Assembly (NCBI GenBank): GCA_030042765.1
Contig: JASHZA010000330.1
Location: forward strand, 1 to 5,825
Length of the DNA: 5,825 nt
Origin: Candidatus Binataceae bacterium
GTDB lineage: Bacteria; Desulfobacterota; Binatia; Binatales; Binataceae
Reading direction: 5' to 3'
The notes under the pieces are model-generated. The model was given only the letters and a program-made list of their open reading frames with translations. It had not been told where the DNA came from and made no database searches. The position numbers and the translations under genes were made by a program. Of this stretch, positions 1 to 5,685 are shown one piece after another. The first letter of the stretch is position 1. The number at the start of each line of letters is the position of its first letter.

Positions 1-1615
1 GGGCGGCGCGCTTGATCCAGGGCTCGCTCGTATCCACGCCAATAGCTCGCAGTCCCGCGAGCGCCGAGAAAGTCCCGTAGATATAGCTGACACCCCAGCG
101 GCCCCACCACGAACCGTCGCTCTCCTGATTGCGCTTAAGCCACGCGATCGCCCGGCGTGCCACCGGATGGTCGGCGCGATAGCCCACGGTCGCCATCATT
201 TCGAGCACGCGTCCGGTCAGGTCCGCGCAGGTTGGATCGGTGGCCGCCTCGAGATCCGCGAAGGGCGCAGAATTCAGCCACTGGGAGTCATTGTCAGCGT
301 CGAAGGCGGCAAACCCACCGTCCTTCGATTGCATTCCCATCACCCAGTTCGCACCGAACTTGATCGCGCGTTCGCTCGCGGCCGCCCCGTCGTGAGCGGC
401 GGCGAGCACCATCAGGATCACGGCCGAATCGTCCACGTCTGGGTACCAGTCGTTGAAAAACTCGAAGGCCCATCCGCCTGGTTCGAGCTCGGGCCGCTTT
501 ATGGACCAGTCGCCCTTCTTGAAAATCTGATGATCGATGAGCCACCCGGCGGCGTCGCGCAGGGCCGGATGGTCCCCCGGAAGTCCCGCGTCAATCAACG
601 CCTTGGCCGCAAGCGCCGTATCCCAGTTGGGCGATACGCACGGCTGGTAGAGAATCGAATCGCCCTGCTCCCAAATCAGCTCACGCACTGCCTCCAGAGA
701 CTTTGCGATCACAGGATGATCGTTGCGGTATCCGAGTCCCTTGAGTGCCATCGGACTCAAGAGGTAGCAGGGCTGGATCCCGCCCCACGAACCGTTGGCG
801 TCCTGATGGTCGAGCAGCCAGTTTTCGGCGTGGCGGAGCGCTCTCGTGCGCAGGGAGCGCACGTGATGATCGTCGTAAAGGCGCAGAGCCTTGTCGGCGG
901 CGCGCAACAGATTGCGTAAGGAGAGCACGTCGCCGCGCGGCATCGCAAATTTGGTGAAATGGGGCGGCTGAATATAAAGTTCGAGCACGCCCTGACGATA
1001 GTCGACCGGTACTTCCGGCTTCTTAGCCTGAAGCACCATCAGCGCCATCAGGGTCCCGCGCGCCCAGGAGGCCAGCTCATAGATATTGACCGGGAACCAG
1101 TTGGGCAGCAGCGTGATTTCGACCGGCATTGCGGCGGTGGCGCGCCATGGCACCTGGCTCATCGCGGCGAGGTAAAAACGTGCGAGCACACCAGCGTTAG
1201 CGATGCCGCCCTTGGATAGAATCCAACGCCGGGCCTGCATCATCGCTTCGTCGCCGGCCCGCATCCCGACCAGCTTCAAGCCGAAGTAAGCGTCGATGGA
1301 GGTGGAGAGGTCGCCCGCGCCGCCCGGGAAAAGTGCCCACGAGCCGTCGCCCTGCTGGGTGTCGAGGATAGTCCTCACCAGCCGTTTGTCGAGATCGGGA
1401 TCGGGCGGCAGCTCCATAAAGCGATTGAAGATGATGTACTCGGCATTCATCTCCGCATTCGCTTCAAGCGGCGCCTGCCAGTAGCCTTCGGGATGTTGTT
1501 GGGCAAGCAGCGCGCGCTGTGCGCGGTCGATGGTAAAGTCAACCTTGGCGGCGAACTCGTCGCGTGGAGCAACGTTGATACCCGCCTGTGCGTGTGAAAC
1601 TTCAGCTTGATCCAT
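1..1615 (-). CDS. shc: Squalene-hopene cyclase, 5' part (C-terminus beyond the window)
   Basis: Cyclises squalene to hopene (diploptene) or diplopterol; in this family the enzyme is a monotopic inner-membrane protein. I translated all 538 codons present and the frame is unbroken; the usual length is about 630-680 residues, so roughly 100 are missing at the left edge. Seen: QW repeats such as QGDGSW (near residue 90), NGSWGG and SDGSWWGRW; the catalytic acid motif DVDDSA at 393-398 (normally DxDDTA) preceded by PGGWAFEF; SPNWDTA with W331; ASWARG with W184; W507 in GRWGVSY. From memory, these Trp residues match W312, W169 and W489 of the Alicyclobacillus enzyme. Odd points are Ser for Thr in the acid motif, Phe for Trp in GGFAAFD, and Ser for Asn in GVSY. 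The ATG at 1615 is chosen because no ATG, GTG or TTG start with a good ribosome site lies nearby; its own Shine-Dalgarno is weak (GGGGAA about 15 nt upstream). Last gene of the visible operon, 59 bp after the dehydrogenase. Confidence 0.97.
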   Translation of the reverse strand, partial: MDQAEVSHAQAGINVAPRDEFAAKVDFTIDRAQRALLAQQHPEGYWQAPLEANAEMNAEYIIFNRFMELPPDPDLDKRLVRTILDTQQGDGSWALFPGGAGDLSTSIDAYFGLKLVGMRAGDEAMMQARRWILSKGGIANAGVLARFYLAAMSQVPWRATAAMPVEITLLPNWFPVNIYELASWARGTLMALMVLQAKKPEVPVDYRQGVLELYIQPPHFTKFAMPRGDVLSLRNLLRAADKALRLYDDHHVRSLRTRALRHAENWLLDHQDANGSWGGIQPCYLLSPMALKGLGYRNDHPVIAKSLEAVRELIWEQGDSILYQPCVSPNWDTALAAKALIDAGLPGDHPALRDAAGWLIDHQIFKKGDWSIKRPELEPGGWAFEFFNDWYPDVDDSAVILMVLAAAHDGAAASERAIKFGANWVMGMQSKDGGFAAFDADNDSQWLNSAPFADLEAATDPTCADLTGRVLEMMATVGYRADHPVARRAIAWLKRNQESDGSWWGRWGVSYIYGTFSALAGLRAIGVDTSEPWIKRAA

Positions 1616-1674
1616 GGAAATTATGGCCTGTTCCCCACCACCCGCAGCCAATCTTCAAACTTCGATCAAACCCC

Positions 1675-2772
1675 TCAGGGAATCACGGCGCACTTGAGCA
1701 CCGCGCTCCGCTCGAGCATCCCAAACACCTCGGCAAGGTCGCTTAGCCGACGCCGCGCGTTGATGACGCGACCCGCGCCGAGCTTGCCCGAGCATAATAA
1801 TTCAAATGCCTTGCGCACGTCGCGCGGCCGGAAATGAAACGGCGCCAACAGGGTCAGGTTGTCGTAATGCATCCGGCGCGTGTCGACGCTGAGAGCCGTA
1901 TTGACCGGACATCCACCGAAGAACACCACCCGGCCGCCGCGGCGGACTCGGGCGAAAGCAGCGCTCCATCCGGCGACCTGTCCAGTGCACTCGATTACGA
2001 GGTCAGGACCGTAACCGTTGTTGAGCGATGCGACGGCAGCCTCTGCGCCCGCCGCGTCAACATCGATTACACGGTCGGCGCCAAGCTCGCCGGCCCATTG
2101 CAGTCGCTGCGTGCCGCGGCCAGCCACTACCACTTCGCTCACGCCGTGCGCCTTAAGCGTCATTACGTGCAGAATTCCGAACGCGCCCGCACCGATCACG
2201 AGTACCGTCTCGAATTTCTCGGGCCGGGCCCTCTCCTGCGCATGCACCACGCAAGCCATGGGTTCGAGCAGGGCGGCCTCCTCGAATCCGAGCGTGGCAG
2301 GCTTATGAAAGGCATTGCATGAAACCACGTGGGCGCCGACCAGGATGAAATCGGAGTAGCCGCCGAGGACCATCTTTTGCATCGCTTGCGGACACAGATT
2401 TTCCTGGCCGCGATCGCAATAGAAGCAATGGCCGCAAGGGGCAGTTGGCGCCGCCATCATCTCGTCCCCAACGCGGAAATTATCGACACCCGGGCCGACT
2501 TCGACGACGACGCCGGAGAATTCATGGCCGAACGCCGCGGGCATCGGCCACATCGGATGGCCGCGCCGGTAGGCCTTGAGATCGGTGCCGCAGCTCAACG
2601 CGCATCTGACCTGCAGAAGCACCTCGCCCGGACCCGGATGGGGCGGAGTGAAGTCACGCAACTCGAGTCGCCCAGGTTCGACCAGCACGGCCTGGCGCGG
2701 ACGTGTCGCGCGGGCCACGGGTTCGGCTACGGGGGAAACCCCGCTTTCCGGGCTGGCGGCGCGCACTGTCAA
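1675..2772 (-). CDS. Zinc-dependent medium-chain alcohol dehydrogenase, possible hopanoid side-chain oxidoreductase
   Basis: A 365-residue MDR-superfamily enzyme that should interconvert an alcohol and a carbonyl with NAD(P)H. Seen: catalytic zinc ligands C61 (SCGTDLK), H83-E84 (GHEFSG) and probably E170 (LLEPMACVVHA); structural zinc cysteines C113, C116, C119 and C127; Rossmann glycine motif GAGAFG at 194-199. The second Rossmann strand ends in AGRG (217-220) with no acidic residue, and R219 follows, which hints at NADP(H) rather than NAD(H) (inference). The core resembles sorbitol and threonine dehydrogenases. Before the first core strand there is a polar, Ala/Pro-rich extension of about 26 residues. 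The start is TTG, with GGAG 8 nt upstream inside the end of ispA; the ispA stop and this start overlap as TTGA. A GTG two codons later is a weaker alternative. The substrate is not shown by sequence. Its position between ispA and shc suggests hopanoid metabolism, but a general alcohol or polyol dehydrogenase is possible. Confidence 0.93.
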   Translation of the reverse strand: MTVRAASPESGVSPVAEPVARATRPRQAVLVEPGRLELRDFTPPHPGPGEVLLQVRCALSCGTDLKAYRRGHPMWPMPAAFGHEFSGVVVEVGPGVDNFRVGDEMMAAPTAPCGHCFYCDRGQENLCPQAMQKMVLGGYSDFILVGAHVVSCNAFHKPATLGFEEAALLEPMACVVHAQERARPEKFETVLVIGAGAFGILHVMTLKAHGVSEVVVAGRGTQRLQWAGELGADRVIDVDAAGAEAAVASLNNGYGPDLVIECTGQVAGWSAAFARVRRGGRVVFFGGCPVNTALSVDTRRMHYDNLTLLAPFHFRPRDVRKAFELLCSGKLGAGRVINARRRLSDLAEVFGMLERSAVLKCAVIP

Positions 2773-3695
2773 AGTTTCCGCTCCACGGAGAAGGTTGCGA
2801 GCATCCGGAGCGGGTCGGCCCGATCGCCGAAACCCGCCAACGCGTCAAGCGCGCGGTGGGACAATTCGCGCGCCAGCTCCCACGAGCGATCGACTCCAAG
2901 CAGGGACGGATAGGTCGCCTTGCCGCGCGCCTCATCCTTATGTGTGCGCTTGCCCATTTTCTCGACCGATTCCTCGACGTCGAGCAGATCATCGACCACC
3001 TGGAAAGCGAGGCCCAACGCTTCGGCATATTCGCGCAGGACTTCGAGCTGCGAGTGGTCGGCGCCCCCGATCCGGGCGCCACCGCAGACTGCGGCGATGA
3101 ACAGGGCGCCGGTCTTTTTGCGATGGAGATATTCGAGTTCGCGCAACTCCATCGCGCGTCCTTCGCCGAGCAGGTCGATGACCTGTCCGCCCACCATACC
3201 GGCCGAACCGGCCGCCTCCGCCAGCTCGGCGATGGTTTCGAGCGCGACCTGAGAGGGTACGCGCGCCTTCGGTCCCAGCGCGGAACGGGCCAGCACGGCA
3301 AAGGCATCGGTCAACAGGCCGTCGCCAGCCAGGGTTGCTATCGCCTCACCATAGACCTTGTGATTGGTGGGACGCCCGCGGCGCAGGTCGTCGTCGTCCA
3401 TGCATGGCAAATCGTCATGGATGAGCGAATAGGTGTGAATCATTTCGATTGCGCAAGCGAACCCGATCGCCACGTCGGGTGAACCCCCGACAGCCTCGCA
3501 AGCGGCCAGCGCCAGTACCGGACGCAGACGTTTGCCCCCCGCTAGCAGGCTGTAGCGCATCGCTTGGAACAAGCGGCCGGCCGGACCGTCGCTGTCGGCC
3601 ACGTTTTCGGCGAGCGCATGCTCGACAATCGAGGCGCGCTCCCTCAAATAGCGCTCCAGATCCGGCGTCCCAGCGGGCTGCAGATTCGTCTTCAT
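2769..3695 (-). CDS. ispA: Polyprenyl synthase, farnesyl diphosphate synthase type
   Basis: Condenses DMAPP or GPP with IPP in the cytosol to give FPP, the C15 precursor of squalene. The protein is 308 residues, typical for bacterial IspA. Seen: GGKRLRP at 53-59 (IPP binding); first Asp-rich motif DDLPCMDDDD starting at D94, with the two-residue insertion of bacterial FPP synthases; RRGRPTNH after it; second Asp-rich motif DDLLD at 235-239 preceded by FQVV; KKTGALF at 193-199. Y89, five residues before the first Asp-rich motif, and S90 match the short-chain (FPP) pattern, so a long-chain product is unlikely. GGPP synthase remains possible because chain length cannot be fixed from motifs alone. 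The ATG at 3695 is chosen over one 78 bases upstream because GAGGA lies 7 nt before it and the upstream start would overlap the end of hpnH. It follows hpnH by 47 bp and overlaps the dehydrogenase start by 4 bases. Confidence 0.95.
   Translation of the reverse strand: MKTNLQPAGTPDLERYLRERASIVEHALAENVADSDGPAGRLFQAMRYSLLAGGKRLRPVLALAACEAVGGSPDVAIGFACAIEMIHTYSLIHDDLPCMDDDDLRRGRPTNHKVYGEAIATLAGDGLLTDAFAVLARSALGPKARVPSQVALETIAELAEAAGSAGMVGGQVIDLLGEGRAMELRELEYLHRKKTGALFIAAVCGGARIGGADHSQLEVLREYAEALGLAFQVVDDLLDVEESVEKMGKRTHKDEARGKATYPSLLGVDRSWELARELSHRALDALAGFGDRADPLRMLATFSVERKL
2781..2784 (-). promoter_or_regulatory. Ribosome binding site that supports the TTG start of the dehydrogenase
   Basis: GGAG on the minus strand lies within the last codons of ispA, 8 nt before the TTG at 2772-2770. 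Spacing to the GTG two codons later would be 14 nt, so TTG is preferred. The site is covered by ribosomes finishing ispA, which fits translational coupling through the TTGA overlap. Confidence 0.6.
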
Positions 3696-3702
3696 TCCGG
3701 CG

Positions 3703-3707
3703 TCCTC
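3703..3707 (-). promoter_or_regulatory. Ribosome binding site deciding the ispA start
   Basis: GAGGA on the minus strand ends 7 nt before the ATG at 3695, inside the 47-bp hpnH-ispA gap. It selects this ATG over the in-frame start at 3773, which lies inside hpnH. Confidence 0.65.
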
Positions 3708-3742
3708 GGCAATTTCTCGACGCCCGTCGCCTGGAAAATACG

Positions 3743-4741
3743 TCAAGACACGTAGTGGCGTACCATGCGCCACGAATCCTTGAAGTTCTTACCGAATTGA
3801 AGCGCAACTGTGCCCTCGAAGCCCGAATGCAGCTTGCAATCGCGGCAGCGCACATCCTGCTTGGTCCGGTAGAACTCCCAGTCCGTCGCCTCGTGCATCT
3901 CGCGGAAGGTTTTGTAGTGGCCGTTGGTGATGAGGTAGCAGGGTCCCTTCCATCCACGCGGATTGCGCGTCACCGTGGTCCATGGACTGCACAGCAGATC
4001 GCGCTCACCAACCAGATAGTCGAGATAGATTGGCGTGTTGATGATCTTGTGGTCTTCAGCAAGTTTACGGACTCGCTGAAACTTATAGGGCATCTCGTCG
4101 TTCTTGAGGTAGATGTCGTTGGTCAGCACCTGGTAGTGATAGCCCGGCGTCACCAGCATCCCATCGACGCGCAGCCCGGTCAGGAATCCGATCAACTCTT
4201 CGATTTCCTCCGCGCTGGTCTCGCGAAAGATGGTGGAGTTGGTCTGAACCCGGTAGCCCTTTTCCTTGAGCATCCTGATCATCCTGACGCAGGTGTCGAA
4301 GACGCCGTCGCGGTCGACCACCCGGTCGTGAGTCTCACGCATGCCGTCGATATGGATGTTGAAGCTAAGGTAAGGGCTGGGAGGCACCTGCTTGACGAAC
4401 CGCTCGAGCAAAATCGCGTTGGTGCAGATCATAACGTGGCGCTTGCGATCGACGAGACCGGTGGTGAGCGGCACGATATGCTTGTACATGAGCGGTTCGC
4501 CGCCGCAGATCGAAACGATGGGGGCGTCCGCCTCCTCGGCTGAGGCGAGCGCCTCGTCCAGCGGCAACTGATCACGAATCGTGTCTTTGTATTCGACAAT
4601 GCGGCCGCATCCGACGCACGCCAGGTTGCAAGCATGGAGCGGCTCGAGCATAAGGACGATCGGGAAATATTTCTCCCCGGCGCGCTTCTTGCGGCTCATG
4701 TAGCGGCCGAGATCGATCATCTGTCGCAAAGGAATACGCAT
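3743..4741 (-). CDS. hpnH: Adenosyl-hopene transferase HpnH (radical SAM)
   Basis: HpnH uses a 5'-deoxyadenosyl radical from SAM, which adds to hopene (diploptene) to form adenosylhopane, the first step to C35 extended hopanoids. The protein is 332 residues, near family length. Seen: the opening MRIPLRQMIDLGRYM typical of HpnH; the radical SAM motif C38-x3-C42-x2-C45 (HACNLACVGC); CGGEP at 79-83, which contacts SAM; NIHIDGMRETHD near 128-139; further cysteines at 251, 268, 299 and 302 (CRDC) in the C-terminal region. Whether these last hold a second metal site is unknown to me. The ATG at 4741 is chosen because conserved sequence begins there and AGGAG lies 11 nt upstream. The open frame continues 52 codons further, but that stretch overlaps tetR and looks nothing like the family. 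It starts 22 bp after tetR, so the regulator and enzyme are probably cotranscribed. Confidence 0.96.
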   Translation of the reverse strand: MRIPLRQMIDLGRYMSRKKRAGEKYFPIVLMLEPLHACNLACVGCGRIVEYKDTIRDQLPLDEALASAEEADAPIVSICGGEPLMYKHIVPLTTGLVDRKRHVMICTNAILLERFVKQVPPSPYLSFNIHIDGMRETHDRVVDRDGVFDTCVRMIRMLKEKGYRVQTNSTIFRETSAEEIEELIGFLTGLRVDGMLVTPGYHYQVLTNDIYLKNDEMPYKFQRVRKLAEDHKIINTPIYLDYLVGERDLLCSPWTTVTRNPRGWKGPCYLITNGHYKTFREMHEATDWEFYRTKQDVRCRDCKLHSGFEGTVALQFGKNFKDSWRMVRHYVS

Positions 4742-4752
4742 TCCAAACCCTG

Positions 4753-4757
4753 CTCCT
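4753..4757 (-). promoter_or_regulatory. Ribosome binding site deciding the hpnH start
   Basis: AGGAG on the minus strand lies 11 nt before the ATG at 4741, in the 22-bp gap after tetR. The spacing is slightly long. It supports the 332-residue HpnH rather than the longer frame starting inside tetR. Confidence 0.55.
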
Positions 4758-4763
4758 GAAGTT

Positions 4764-5429
4764 TCAGAGGGCGCGGACTGAGGGCGTCGGAACACCGCCC
4801 GGCTCGCTCGGCGAGGCCTCACGAAACAGCCACTGCCGCAACATCCCCATCGCACCCTCGAGGTCCACGTCGCCGTCGCGAACGAACAGGAAGCCAAGCA
4901 ACATGCCGTTAAGCGTCGAGAGCAAAAACGCGGCGGTTACTTGCGCCGGAAATTCACGCGAGCAGAGCCCCTTTTCCTGAGTTCGCGAAATAAGATCGGT
5001 TAGGAGCGCGCGGTAGCCGTCGTACAGCGCCAGCACCTGGCTGGTCAACACGTTGTAAGTCCGATCACCGTGCAAAAGTTGGGCAATAAAGAAGCGAATC
5101 GAGCTGGCGTTGTCGCGCACAAAGAGCAAATAGGATTCGACCAGCTTGGTTATCTGCTCCTTTTCGTCGAGCACCCCCGCCTCTTCGGCGAAGTCGATCA
5201 CGTAAGGCTCGAGCAGGCGATTGAGGACCGCCATAAATAGGTCCTCTTTGGTCCTGAAATGCCAGAAAATCAGCGCCTTGCTAACTCGTGCGGCGCGAGC
5301 AACTTCGGACATCGAAGTTTCGTGGATGCCGCGGCTGGCGAAGAGCGTGCTTGCCGCTTTGAGAATCTCATCTCTGGAATCCTGGGAGCGCGACTCCGAC
5401 GAAACTCCACGGGTATCCGTCGCGGTCAT
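4764..5429 (-). CDS. TetR/AcrR-family transcriptional regulator
   Basis: A 221-residue DNA-binding regulator, the usual TetR size. Seen: an N-terminal TetR helix-turn-helix at about 17-66, running from SRDEILKAASTLFASRG through MSEVARAARVSKALIFWHF to TKEDLF, with the typical (F/Y)WHF and K-E-x-L end. Residues 67-205 are helical and variable, as expected for the ligand-binding and dimer domain; the ligand is unknown. The last 15 or so residues are Pro/Ser-rich and probably disordered. The ATG at 5429 is chosen because the domain starts shortly after it. No clear Shine-Dalgarno is visible, so the start is less certain than that of its neighbours. The frame stays open another 65 codons to 5624, but that stretch (Trp, Cys and Arg rich) is not TetR-like and overlaps the promoter signals. 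It is first in the operon, so autoregulation together with hpnH, ispA, adh and shc is likely (inference). Confidence 0.93.
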   Translation of the reverse strand: MTATDTRGVSSESRSQDSRDEILKAASTLFASRGIHETSMSEVARAARVSKALIFWHFRTKEDLFMAVLNRLLEPYVIDFAEEAGVLDEKEQITKLVESYLLFVRDNASSIRFFIAQLLHGDRTYNVLTSQVLALYDGYRALLTDLISRTQEKGLCSREFPAQVTAAFLLSTLNGMLLGFLFVRDGDVDLEGAMGMLRQWLFREASPSEPGGVPTPSVRAL

Positions 5430-5560
5430 TGTACGAGCGGCGGACGACGAACTCGCCGCCAAACACCTCCGGTTAACTCGACCGCCGAGGATTTCCCCCT
5501 TTGCGTGTTGCACGAAGCGACAAAGTCCGCCCCGGCACCACCAGACACCGGTAAGCGCGT

Positions 5561-5590
5561 CCGATACGCCTCCCCTAACCCAGCGGTCAA
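5561..5590 (-). promoter_or_regulatory. Second, weaker promoter-like element
   Basis: On the minus strand TTGACC (5590-5585) is followed after 18 bp by TATCGG (5566-5561). The -10 match is poor. The -35 box falls at the same place within the second direct repeat as in the first promoter candidate, so this may be a tandem promoter or only part of a repeated regulator site. Confidence 0.2.
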
Positions 5591-5592
5591 TA
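5578..5592 (-). repeat. Direct repeat copy 2, TATTGAC-N3-TGGGT
   Basis: Read on the minus strand this copy is TATTGACCGCTGGGT. It matches the copy at 5612-5626 at 12 of 15 positions, offset by exactly 34 bp. Within it, TGACC and GGTTA form an imperfect inverted repeat (5576-5589), so it may be a regulator half-site pair as well as a -35 region. Confidence 0.5.
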
Positions 5593-5596
5593 AGGC

Positions 5597-5624
5597 ACTC
5601 TAACCGGGATGACCCAAAAGTCAA
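5597..5624 (-). promoter_or_regulatory. Candidate sigma-70-type promoter for the tetR-hpnH-ispA-adh-shc operon
   Basis: On the minus strand TTGACT (5624-5619, five of six to consensus) is followed after 16 bp by TAGAGT (5602-5597, four of six). This would give a leader of about 160 nt before the tetR ATG at 5429. Its -35 box lies inside one of two direct repeats, and the 23-bp palindrome begins 15 bp upstream. Short matches like this arise by chance, so the call is tentative. Confidence 0.4.
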
Positions 5625-5626
5625 TA
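5612..5626 (-). repeat. Direct repeat copy 1, TATTGAC-N3-TGGGT
   Basis: Read on the minus strand this copy is TATTGACTTTTGGGT. It is followed by CA, so that TGAC and GTCA form a perfect four-base inverted repeat with a six-base spacer (5610-5623). It contains the TTGACT -35 box of the better promoter candidate. See the second copy 34 bp downstream at 5578-5592. Confidence 0.5.
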
Positions 5627-5639
5627 GGCAGTAGAAATT

Positions 5640-5662
5640 GCGAATTTTGAATCAAAAGGCGC
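5640..5662. promoter_or_regulatory. 23-bp imperfect palindrome, candidate TetR operator
   Basis: Around a central A at 5651 the arms TTTTGA and TCAAAA are perfect complements; two mismatched pairs follow, then GCG and CGC pair again at the ends. Nine of eleven pairs match. With a one-base centre it suits a dimeric protein site better than an RNA hairpin. Size and symmetry fit TetR-family operators, and it lies just upstream of the best promoter candidate. Confidence 0.4.
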
Positions 5663-5685
5663 TTCGATTGTCCCAGAGCATGAGG

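Larger units (their letters stand above)
5430..5685. other. Intergenic regulatory region upstream of tetR
   Basis: This 256-bp gap is the only sizeable non-coding stretch. Its right half (about 5576-5662) is richer in A and T and carries a 23-bp palindrome, two direct repeats and two promoter-like hexamer pairs, all described separately. The left half (about 5430-5560) would be the tetR leader; I see no riboswitch, no convincing small ORF and no strong ribosome site in it. No strong terminator for the upstream fragment was seen. Confidence 0.6.

Noticed and set aside
167..919. Plus-strand open frame of 250 codons
   Set aside because: It is antisense to the conserved catalytic core of squalene-hopene cyclase and encodes nothing family-like; the cyclase frame is unbroken through it.
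1616..1674. Possible separate promoter or terminator between the dehydrogenase and shc
   Set aside because: The 59-bp gap shows neither a convincing -35/-10 pair nor a hairpin with a T run; it looks like an ordinary intra-operon spacer.
3449..4543. Long plus-strand open frame of 364 codons antisense to hpnH and ispA
   Set aside because: It lies opposite two clearly conserved enzymes, its protein shows no recognisable domain and is rich in Arg, Pro and His, as is usual for shadow frames in GC-rich DNA.
4742..4897. 52-codon N-terminal extension of HpnH
   Set aside because: It overlaps the end of tetR, lacks resemblance to the family, and the ATG at 4741 has both a ribosome site and the typical HpnH opening.
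5430..5624. In-frame 65-codon N-terminal extension of the TetR regulator
   Set aside because: The extension is Trp-, Cys- and Arg-rich and unlike TetR N-termini. It would start inside the best -35 box, and the normal domain begins shortly after the ATG at 5429.
5640..5662. The palindrome as an intrinsic terminator of the upstream gene
   Set aside because: The centre is one base, the inner stem is only A and T pairs, and no clear run of T follows in the minus-strand direction, so a stable hairpin terminator is unlikely.
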